Origin: Deltaproteobacteria bacterium
GTDB lineage: Bacteria > Desulfobacterota > DSM-4660 > Desulfatiglandales > HGW-15
Assembly (NCBI GenBank): GCA_016929815.1
Contig: JAFGIC010000019.1
Span: forward strand, 1 to 11,814
Direction of reading: 5' to 3'
DNA: 11,814 nucleotides
In this document: piece by piece, positions 1 through 6,186 of the stretch
Layout: each line of letters begins with the position of its first letter
Position numbering within the stretch: the stretch's first letter is position 1
Made by a program: the position numbers and the translations under genes
Notes under the pieces: model-generated
The model's input: only the letters and a program-made list of their open reading frames with translations
The model's database searches: none
What the model was told of the DNA's origin: nothing

Positions 1-936
1 AGCAAAAAGGCATCCGAAGGAAGGGGCGAGGATGTGGTGCCCTGCATACGCTGCAACAAATGCCATGGAGACACGACCTGGCTCAGCTTCTGTTCCGTAA
101 ACCCGGAGCTGGGGATTGCACACAGGCTTAACCGAATGATTGAAACCCCTGCCTCGAAGAAAAAGGTTGCCGTCATAGGCGGGGGTCCGTCCGGGATGAG
201 GGCTGCCATCGTGGCTGCGGAAAGGGGGCATGATGTAACCATTTATGAGAAAAACGGCTATCTGGGAGGTATGCTGCGGCACACGGATTTTGCATCCTTT
301 CAATGGCCCCTCAAAGAATTCAAGGATTACCTTATCCGCCAGGTGGAAAAGAAAGGGGTTCAGGTGCTTTTGAATACGGAGGCAACACCGGAGATTATCA
401 GGAGAAAGGGCTATGACGCGGTCCTGGTTGCACTGGGCACTGAGCCCGTTATTTCAAGGGTCCCCGGCGCCGACGCCGGCAGTGTCTGGAACGTATCCAA
501 TGTTTACGGCAATGAGAAATCCCTTGGCAGGAACGTGGTTGTTATCGGCGGTGGGCGAGGGGCTGAGATCGGATTGCACCTGTCCTTATGCGACCACAAG
601 GTGACTGTCCTGTCGAGCGGGAGCAGGCTGGTTCCTCAGGAGGGTCCCCACCAGGGGATTGATTTTAAAACCACGGACAGCTTCAATTATATACTGAATG
701 CGACAGCCACAGGCATCTCAGTGGGTAAGGTAACCTACAGGGATGCAAAGGGCAGTGAGAAGTCCATACAAGCGGACAGCGTGGTTATCTTCGGCGGCCT
801 TAAGCCGAGACAGGAAGAGGCCATGAAATTCTACGGTTCGGCAAACGGGTTCTTTATCATCGGTGACTGCACCGGCAATGGCGGGGATGTGCGCAAGTGC
901 AACCGCATAGCCTTTGCCGCTGCGTCGCGGATATGA
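1..936 (+). CDS. 2,4-dienoyl-CoA reductase/old yellow enzyme-type FAD/Fe-S oxidoreductase, C-terminal part (5' end outside the window)
   Basis: The reading frame is open from base 1 to the TGA at 934-936 (311 residues), so this is the 3' part of a longer gene. Seen: a cysteine cluster C-x2-C-x2-C-x9-C at residues 15-31 followed by SVNP, then an FAD-type dinucleotide fold (VAVIGGGPSG, about 57-65). A second nucleotide fold (VVVIGGGRGAEIG, about 179-191) probably binds NAD(P)H, and a late 'FFIIGDCTGNGG' is the usual second FAD contact. This order is that of the C-terminal half of FadH, trimethylamine dehydrogenase and BaiCD/BaiH-like enzymes, whose N-terminal FMN TIM barrel should lie upstream. 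Such enzymes pass hydride from NAD(P)H through FAD and a [4Fe-4S] cluster to FMN to reduce an activated C=C bond. The substrate is unknown here. It is followed 11 nt later by the Tat-signal gene, which suggests co-transcription. Family assignment is firm; a dienoyl-CoA substrate is only one option. Confidence 0.9.
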   Translation, partial: SKKASEGRGEDVVPCIRCNKCHGDTTWLSFCSVNPELGIAHRLNRMIETPASKKKVAVIGGGPSGMRAAIVAAERGHDVTIYEKNGYLGGMLRHTDFASFQWPLKEFKDYLIRQVEKKGVQVLLNTEATPEIIRRKGYDAVLVALGTEPVISRVPGADAGSVWNVSNVYGNEKSLGRNVVVIGGGRGAEIGLHLSLCDHKVTVLSSGSRLVPQEGPHQGIDFKTTDSFNYILNATATGISVGKVTYRDAKGSEKSIQADSVVIFGGLKPRQEEAMKFYGSANGFFIIGDCTGNGGDVRKCNRIAFAAASRI

Positions 937-947
937 TGGATGTTTTT

Positions 948-1223
948 ATGAGTTCAGCAGGTTCAGGTTTGACCAGGAGAAGGTTTATGGTTGTAGCCGC
1001 CCTTGGAGCTGCGGCGCCGCTGCTGGCAGAACTGCCGGGTCCGGCGCCAAAGGCGCGGGCGGCCGGGAAAACTATGGCGGCAAAGGATCAAGATAAGAAT
1101 AATGCAAATCCCAAATGCAAGGGCTGCCGGATGTGCACGATATTCTATTCAAACTGCCTTGCATTAAACAACCGGGTCTGCTGGCGGGATGCAGTACCTG
1201 ACCGGCCTGTCGCAAGGACGTAA
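948..1223 (+). CDS. small Tat-signal protein with a five-cysteine C-terminal motif, function unknown
   Basis: This 91-residue protein has no family that I recognise. The N-terminus has a Tat signal: T-R-R-R-F at residues 9-13, a moderately hydrophobic alanine-rich stretch (14-27) and a possible A-R-A cleavage site at 36-38. The mature part is a short polar linker and then cysteines at 57, 60, 63, 70 and 78 (C-x2-C-x2-C-x6-C-x7-C). This could hold an Fe-S cluster, although the spacing matches neither a ferredoxin nor an ordinary HiPIP. In-frame ATGs at 933 and 936 overlap the preceding stop. I chose 948 because it gives a normal short n-region before the arginines and has a weak GGA 7 nt upstream; the choice is uncertain. 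It lies between two flavoenzyme genes on the same strand, so a role as exported electron carrier or as a partner carrying the Tat signal is an inference. Confidence 0.72.
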   Translation: MSSAGSGLTRRRFMVVAALGAAAPLLAELPGPAPKARAAGKTMAAKDQDKNNANPKCKGCRMCTIFYSNCLALNNRVCWRDAVPDRPVART

Positions 1224-1241
1224 GAGGCCGATTCTCAGTGA

Positions 1242-1287
1242 GGACCGGAGGATGAGATGGACCGGTAAATGGAAGAGAGGATGAGAT
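1242..1287 (+). repeat. interleaved short direct repeats ahead of the AprA-like gene
   Basis: AGGATGAGAT occurs at 1249-1258 and 1278-1287, and GGACCGG at 1242-1248 and 1259-1265. The second AGGATGAGAT carries the ribosome-binding site and runs straight into ATG 1288. The first copy has the same GAGG-ATG layout but only very short frames follow it. It looks like a small local duplication of the initiation region. Confidence 0.6.
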
Positions 1288-2874
1288 ATGGCAGACAAAA
1301 ATAATCAGGAAATTGTAATTGAGACGGATGTCCTTGTTATAGGCGGAGGGATAGCCGCCTGCTTTGCGGCCGTTAAGGCGAGGGAACAGGGGGTTGATGT
1401 AACCCTTGTATCCAAGGGTGTCATCGGCAGATCCGGTATGTCGCCGTGGGCGCATGGTACCATGGCGGTTCCGCCCGAGAAAAAGGATAAGATCCGGGAG
1501 CTGGCAGACCAGGCTCATGTGGGAGGCGAGTATCTCAACAATTGCACATGGACCGAAAGGGTCATCAGGGAATCCTATGCCAGGTTTCAGGACATGCTGG
1601 CCTGGGGGCAGCCGTTTCTCAAGGACGAAAAAGGCGATTATATTAAGCCCATGTCGGGAAATCAAGAACAGGAAGGGAGGCTGTGGGCGCTTGAGGACGG
1701 TCCGGGGTCATGGGCGAAGTCCTTGAGAAATCAGCCTGTAAAAATGGGGGTCCGCATCCTGGAAAAGGTCATGATTGTGGACCTTATTAAACAGGATGGC
1801 GCGGTTGTCGGGGCGGTCGGCATCACAAGAAACAGCTTTGACCTCTATGTTATCAGGGCAAAGGCAACGGTTATGTGCGCTGGCTCCGGCGGATTTAAAC
1901 CTGTCGGGGGATGGCCATTGGGCGACCTCACCTCTGACGGCCACGTAATGGCCTACAGGGCCGGGGCGGAGATAACTGGAAAGGAATTTGAGGATTTCCA
2001 TAACGGCATGGTACGGAGGCAAGGCGGTATCTGGCTGTCGAATATTCTCCCCATGACCAACGCTGAAGGCGATAGCGTCCCGGGATTTGGCTTTGGTCTC
2101 AGTGCCGATATTGAGGCACATGAAGGCAGGGCCCCTCTGTACAGGGGAGAGGACGAGGTCTTCAGCGGGGTTGCCTTGGGGCTGTCCGTACATACTGCCG
2201 AGGGCGTTTGGCCCGTTGACGAGGATTGCTCCACAGGGGTTTCCGGCCTCTATGTTGCCGGGGACAGCTGCGCAACCATGATTGTTGGCGCGGCCTACAG
2301 CATGGGCGGTTCAGGGTCATGCAATGCCTCCGTTACCGGGGCCAGGGCCGGTCTGGCCGCCGCAGGATATTCCCGGCAAAAGGTCTTGCCGTCCATCAAC
2401 TGGGAGGAATTCTCAGAATTAAAGGATTCTGTGATCATGCCTGCAAGGCGCAAGGGGGGCTTCAGCCCCAACTGGGTGACGCAGCTGCTTAAAAATGCGA
2501 TGATGCCCTATTATATACTTCGTATAAAACACGCCGATCGATTGCAGCCTACCCTTGCCTTTGTCGAGTTCATGAGGGATCACCTTTGTCCCAGACTGTT
2601 TGCAAGAGATCCCCACGAACTGCGTCTCGTCCATGAAACAAAGAATATGATCATCAATGCTGAAATGAAGATGAGGGCGTCTCTTTTCAGGACAGAAAGC
2701 CGGGGAACGCACTACCGTGAGGACTATCCCCTCAGGTCGGACCCTGACTGGCTGGCATGGGTGATGATCAGACAGGTTAACGGTAAGATGACCGTTTACA
2801 AGAAACCGATCCCGCAGGAATGGCGACCTGATCTGACGGCACCCTATGAAGAAAGATATCCTGCAGCGGTATAG
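1288..2874 (+). CDS. FAD-dependent oxidoreductase, fumarate reductase/AprA-like flavoprotein
   Basis: This 528-residue flavoprotein starts at ATG 1288, preceded by GAGAGG at 1275-1280 with 7-nt spacing. Seen: an N-terminal FAD fold (VLVIGGGIAACFAA, residues 15-28), an SGMSPWAHGTMA segment (49-60) where relatives contact the flavin, CAGSGGFKP (197-205), and the late FAD signature GLYVAGD (320-326) with GAAYSMGGSGS (335-344). The C-terminal helical part ends in an R-T-E-S-R-G-T-H-Y-R-E-D motif near 475-486, as in succinate dehydrogenase, fumarate reductase and adenylylsulfate reductase A subunits. The substrate motif H-P-T-G of true fumarate reductases is absent; F-H-N-G-M (237-241) stands near that place. 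The substrate is therefore unknown. The 2[4Fe-4S] ferredoxin gene next door suggests an AprAB-like two-subunit arrangement. There is no signal peptide, so it is cytoplasmic unless carried by a partner. Genuine AprA is unlikely because the AprB-like partner is far too short. Confidence 0.9.
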   Translation: MADKNNQEIVIETDVLVIGGGIAACFAAVKAREQGVDVTLVSKGVIGRSGMSPWAHGTMAVPPEKKDKIRELADQAHVGGEYLNNCTWTERVIRESYARFQDMLAWGQPFLKDEKGDYIKPMSGNQEQEGRLWALEDGPGSWAKSLRNQPVKMGVRILEKVMIVDLIKQDGAVVGAVGITRNSFDLYVIRAKATVMCAGSGGFKPVGGWPLGDLTSDGHVMAYRAGAEITGKEFEDFHNGMVRRQGGIWLSNILPMTNAEGDSVPGFGFGLSADIEAHEGRAPLYRGEDEVFSGVALGLSVHTAEGVWPVDEDCSTGVSGLYVAGDSCATMIVGAAYSMGGSGSCNASVTGARAGLAAAGYSRQKVLPSINWEEFSELKDSVIMPARRKGGFSPNWVTQLLKNAMMPYYILRIKHADRLQPTLAFVEFMRDHLCPRLFARDPHELRLVHETKNMIINAEMKMRASLFRTESRGTHYREDYPLRSDPDWLAWVMIRQVNGKMTVYKKPIPQEWRPDLTAPYEERYPAAV

Positions 2875-2902
2875 GACTTACCGTCATCGGTGAAAGGAGT
2901 TA

Positions 2903-3130
2903 ATGACCTTGACTATTGAACGTATTGACGCGGAGCTTTGCATCGGCTGCGGGATATGTGTTGAAAGCTGCCCGACGGATGTAATCAGAATGGATGATAA
3001 AACCAAAAAGGCTGTCATCAAATACCCTGAGGATTGTCAATTATGCGGGTTTTGCGCAATTGACTGCCCACAGGGAGCTATATATATATCGCCGGAAAAA
3101 CGCACCCCGTTGCTTACAAGCTGGGGTTAA
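2903..3130 (+). CDS. 2[4Fe-4S] ferredoxin, partner of the AprA-like flavoprotein
   Basis: A 75-residue ferredoxin with two complete C-x2-C-x2-C-x3-C-P motifs, at residues 13-24 and 45-56, enough for two [4Fe-4S] clusters. The layout resembles the N-terminal cluster domain of AprB but lacks its C-terminal tail. It probably feeds electrons to, or takes them from, the flavoprotein encoded 28 nt upstream. AGGAG at 2895-2899 lies only 3 nt before ATG 2903 but 9 nt before an in-frame TTG at 2909. The TTG may therefore be the true start and would give a protein two residues shorter. The last 17 nt overlap the 3' end of tsaB on the other strand. The final residues (TPLLTSWG) look like a natural end rather than a truncation, though that is my impression only. 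Confidence 0.9.
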   Translation: MTLTIERIDAELCIGCGICVESCPTDVIRMDDKTKKAVIKYPEDCQLCGFCAIDCPQGAIYISPEKRTPLLTSWG

Positions 3131-3815
3131 GGGCAAAGGGATCGGCCCTGATGTCGGGCGGGCGCAGATATTCCGGGACAAGGTCCGTGATGCTGTCGAA
3201 ATCATTTGCCGTGAAGCGTTTCAGACCAAGGACCCCGACGGTTGATGCCCTTATATTCCAGAGATGGGAAGGGGCTGTAATTGCATTGCCTTTGAGCAGT
3301 TTCCTGATCTCCGGTTCCTGCGCGGTAAAATTATTGCCTAGAAAAAAGGCAGGGCCCTTGATAAATCCTGCCAGGTCTCCGAAGACAACGGAGCGGTCTT
3401 CCGTAAGCCTTGTCATGCCTTTTGCATCATCCCATTTGAAAACGGCAAAGATAATCTCGCCCCTTCTTGATGACATAAGTGTGCACACCGGGAGTTTTGT
3501 AAAGGGCATCTGGTTCGCCATTGCCTCAAGGCTGGAAACGCCGATAATGGGTATGCCGAGGCCCTGGGTCACACCCTTGGCCATAGAGAGCCCTACCCTC
3601 AGGCCTGTAAAGCTTCCGGGGCCTGTGACCACAGCCACTGTCTTAAGATCCCTGATGTCCCTGCCGCATGCGTCAAAGACGGAATAAACGGCCGGCATGA
3701 ATGTCCTGAAATTCTTTTCTCCCGGGGCGATGAGGTATTCGGCCGTAACGTCGCCCGTGATCCTTAAAAGGGCGATGCTGAACTGCGTGGTGGATGTGTT
3801 GATCGCGAGTATCAT
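3114..3815 (-). CDS. tsaB: tRNA threonylcarbamoyladenosine biosynthesis protein TsaB
   Basis: TsaB (YeaZ) is an ASKHA-fold protein that pairs with TsaD, with help from TsaE, to transfer threonylcarbamoyl to A37 of ANN-decoding tRNAs in the cytoplasm. The 233-residue product begins MILAINTSTTQFSIALL, the typical strand and phosphate loop. It carries the hallmark GPGSFTGLRVG at 65-75 followed by the conserved A-K-G and S-S-L-E segments (79-97). Length is normal for the family and shorter than TsaD, so it is not that paralogue. Its ATG (3813-3815) overlaps the rseP TGA in an ATGA and there is no clear Shine-Dalgarno sequence, so translation is probably coupled to rseP. It is the last gene of the - strand series in this window, and its stop lies inside the ferredoxin gene on the other strand. 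Confidence 0.95.
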   Translation of the reverse strand: MILAINTSTTQFSIALLRITGDVTAEYLIAPGEKNFRTFMPAVYSVFDACGRDIRDLKTVAVVTGPGSFTGLRVGLSMAKGVTQGLGIPIIGVSSLEAMANQMPFTKLPVCTLMSSRRGEIIFAVFKWDDAKGMTRLTEDRSVVFGDLAGFIKGPAFFLGNNFTAQEPEIRKLLKGNAITAPSHLWNIRASTVGVLGLKRFTANDFDSITDLVPEYLRPPDIRADPFALNPSL

Positions 3816-4942
3816 GGCGTAGGCTGGAACATCCTCAGTATATCGTTATAAAAGACCAGGATCATGAGCGCTATCAGCAGCGAGAAGCCTATCTTCTGTG
3901 CCATCTCCCGCTTTCTGAGGCTCAAAGGTTTGCCAGTGATGAGCTCGATGATCAGAAATAATATAAGGCCCCCGTCAAGTATCGGGATAGGGAACAGGTT
4001 CAATATACCCAGATTGATGCTTATGATGCCCATGAAGGGGATAAGATAGCTGATATCCTCCTGGGCGAGCTGCCCTGTAAGCTGTCCTATCATGATGGGA
4101 CCGCCGAGGGTCTTGACCGATACGACCCCCTCTAATAATTTGACCACAACAAGGCATGTCAGCTTTATCCACATCCATGTCTCTTCAGCGCCCTGAGATA
4201 TGGCCTGAAGCGGGGACAGCTCAACTTTAACGTAATTGTAGGTGCTTTCAATCCCTATCTGCACCGTCTTTATCTCCTCTCCGAATTCATTTGTGCCTGT
4301 TGCCTCTTCAGGGGTTACGGTGAGTTCAACCGGCTCTCCCTGCCTTTGCACGGTAATGGAAAGGGGTTGTGCGGCCTTACTGAGGAGGATATCGGCGAGG
4401 TCGTCCCAGCTTTTTACTGCCTTGCCGTCCATTGATGTGATGATGTCCCCTTTAATAATGCCTGCCCTGGATGCGGGGGAATCCTCGACTACGTTGCCTA
4501 CCTCGGCGGTCCTTATGAGATCGCCTGACACTATATACACGCCGCAGAACAGGAAAAGGGCAAGCAGCAGGTTAAATACTGGTCCTGCTGCGACGATAGC
4601 GATCCTCTTAAGGGGATGTTGATTGTTGAATGCCCTCTTTTCATCCTGTGGAGAGGGCCTGGGCGCATCCTCATCCTCTTCCGTATCTTCACCGAGCATC
4701 TTTACGAAGCCGCCAAGGGGGATCCATCGTATGGAATATTCGGTCTCTCCCATCACTTTCCCAACTATCTTGGGGCCGAAACCCAGGGCAAATTTGAGCA
4801 CCTTGACGTTAAAATATTTTGCGACAAGAAAGTGCCCCAGTTCATGAAAGAATATCATGATCCCGAGTACAACAACAAAAGGCAGTATGTAATACAGGAG
4901 GATATGTCCTGTATCCTGAAAAAATCCCGTTATAATTTCCAT
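3812..4942 (-). CDS. rseP: site-2 zinc metalloprotease RseP (M50 family)
   Basis: An inner-membrane intramembrane protease that, in relatives, cuts anti-sigma factors (RseA in E. coli) or leftover signal peptides. Seen: zinc motif HELGH at residues 33-37 inside the first hydrophobic segment, one PDZ-like domain around 125-210 (with the S-R-A-G-I-x-x-G-D-x-I pattern), and the third zinc ligand in NLFPIPILDGG (about 315-325). A last membrane segment lies near 350-370. At 376 residues it is shorter than E. coli RseP (about 450), consistent with one PDZ domain instead of two. An AAAGG lies about 9 nt before ATG 4942. It follows dxr by 80 nt, the usual dxr-rseP neighbourhood, and overlaps tsaB by 4 nt. 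No cognate sigma/anti-sigma pair is in the window, so its substrate here is unknown. Confidence 0.96.
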   Translation of the reverse strand: MEIITGFFQDTGHILLYYILPFVVVLGIMIFFHELGHFLVAKYFNVKVLKFALGFGPKIVGKVMGETEYSIRWIPLGGFVKMLGEDTEEDEDAPRPSPQDEKRAFNNQHPLKRIAIVAAGPVFNLLLALFLFCGVYIVSGDLIRTAEVGNVVEDSPASRAGIIKGDIITSMDGKAVKSWDDLADILLSKAAQPLSITVQRQGEPVELTVTPEEATGTNEFGEEIKTVQIGIESTYNYVKVELSPLQAISQGAEETWMWIKLTCLVVVKLLEGVVSVKTLGGPIMIGQLTGQLAQEDISYLIPFMGIISINLGILNLFPIPILDGGLILFLIIELITGKPLSLRKREMAQKIGFSLLIALMILVFYNDILRMFQPTP

Positions 4943-5022
4943 ATTTTTAAACCTTTATAAAAAGTAAGCTGTTATCGGGTAAAGCCGATTTTTTAATAAA
5001 TCTAGTTATTTTTTTCCGCCGA

Positions 5023-6186
5023 TCAAGCCCCCAGCCTTATGGCCTCCTTTTCAGCGACCCCCCGGGCCCAGGCGTCAGCCTCCATTATGGCCTCAATCCC
5101 GTCAGGGTTAAAAGGCCTGTGCGCATCCATGGTCCTCTCTATAATCTCAGGTATCTGTAAAAACTTTATCCTGTTATCCAGAAAGAGCCCCACGGCCGTT
5201 TCATTGGCGCCGTTCATGACCGCGGGCATGCTTTCCCCTGCCTCAACGGCCTTCAGGGCAAGGGCAAGACATCTGAACCTGCCCATGTCAGGTCTCTCAA
5301 AGGTCAATCTCCCCACCTCCTCAAGCTTAAGCGGGGGGAGATCCGTCTTTATATGCCTGGGCCAGGAAAGGGCGTAGGATATAGGCGTTATCATGTCCGG
5401 GATACCCAGCTGCGCTATCACCGATCCGTCCATGTATTCGACCATGGAGTGTATGATACTCTCGGGATGCACCAGGATGTCTATCTGGTCCATCCTGAGG
5501 TCAAAGAGCCACCTGGCCTCTATTACCTCCAGCCCCTTGTTCATAAGGGTTGCAGAATCTATGCTTATCTTTCTGCCCATGTCCCAGTTGGGATGCTTCA
5601 AGGCCATGGCAGGGGTGACATCCTTCATCTCATCCAGGGACAGACGCCTGAAGGGTCCGCCTGATGCCGTAAGGATAACCCTTTTCAGGTCCTCTTTCCT
5701 GTGTCCCTGGAGGGACTGGAATATGGCGCTGTGCTCGCTGTCAATGGGCAGGATCGGGATATTCTTTTGTTTTGCCAGATCCATGATTATCTGCCCTGCC
5801 ATGACCATGGTCTCTTTATTGGCGAGGGCTATGCCCTTTCCCGCCCTGATCGCTTCGTATGTCGGGATCAGACCCGAGGCCCCGCTGATGGCGGAAATAA
5901 CCGTATCTGCTTCGTCGATAGCCGCGAGCATTGAAAATCCCTTTGACCCGGAGAGGATCTCTGTCTTTGAATGCCCTTTGAGCCTGTTTCTGAGTGCATC
6001 GGCGAGGTCCCCCCTTGAGACGGCCGCCGCAACAGGCTGAAATGTCATTATCTGTTCATAGAGAAGGTCTATATTATTGCCCGCCGCAAGGGCAACGACC
6101 CTGTACTCCCCGGGATTGGCCTTAATCACCTTCAAGGTGCTGTTGCCTATAGACCCGGTTGAACCTAATATTGTTATTTTCTTCAT
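5023..6186 (-). CDS. dxr: 1-deoxy-D-xylulose 5-phosphate reductoisomerase
   Basis: This cytoplasmic enzyme converts 1-deoxy-D-xylulose 5-phosphate to 2-C-methyl-D-erythritol 4-phosphate with NADPH and a divalent metal, the committed step of the MEP isoprenoid route and the fosmidomycin target. The 387-residue product is full length. Seen: NADPH motif GSTGSIG (8-14), ANKET (122-126), metal-ligand motif P-I-D-S-E-H (147-152; D149 and E151), TASGGPFR (173-180), HPNWDMG (198-204) and NKGLEVIEARWLFD (216-229; E220 the third ligand). The loop HPESIIHSMVEY follows. The start overlaps the stop of the upstream UDP-xylose synthase gene in an ATGA (6183-6186). GGAG lies only 2 nt from the ATG, so translational coupling is likely. 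The product supplies precursors that UppS, encoded earlier in the series, turns into the undecaprenyl carrier. Confidence 0.97.
   Translation of the reverse strand: MKKITILGSTGSIGNSTLKVIKANPGEYRVVALAAGNNIDLLYEQIMTFQPVAAAVSRGDLADALRNRLKGHSKTEILSGSKGFSMLAAIDEADTVISAISGASGLIPTYEAIRAGKGIALANKETMVMAGQIIMDLAKQKNIPILPIDSEHSAIFQSLQGHRKEDLKRVILTASGGPFRRLSLDEMKDVTPAMALKHPNWDMGRKISIDSATLMNKGLEVIEARWLFDLRMDQIDILVHPESIIHSMVEYMDGSVIAQLGIPDMITPISYALSWPRHIKTDLPPLKLEEVGRLTFERPDMGRFRCLALALKAVEAGESMPAVMNGANETAVGLFLDNRIKFLQIPEIIERTMDAHRPFNPDGIEAIMEADAWARGVAEKEAIRLGA

Noticed and set aside
1072..1665. 197-codon open frame on the - strand across the Tat gene and flavoprotein start
   Set aside because: It overlaps two + strand genes with clear motifs, and its translation resembles no protein family.
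3079..3089. TATATATATAT run
   Set aside because: It is inside the ferredoxin coding frame and encodes ordinary Ile-Tyr-Ile; 11 nt is unremarkable.
3151..3687. 178-codon open frame on the + strand opposite tsaB
   Set aside because: It is antisense to a well-supported TsaB and contains no recognisable motif.
4974..4994. ATCGG/CCGAT hairpin followed by a T-run on the + strand between dxr and rseP
   Set aside because: The stem is only 5 bp with a mismatch at the loop, and no + strand gene ends upstream of it. Read on the - strand it has no T-run, so it is not a convincing terminator.
5393..6040. 215-codon open frame on the + strand opposite dxr
   Set aside because: It is a shadow of dxr, whose motifs are all intact on the - strand; no domain or ribosome-binding site supports it.
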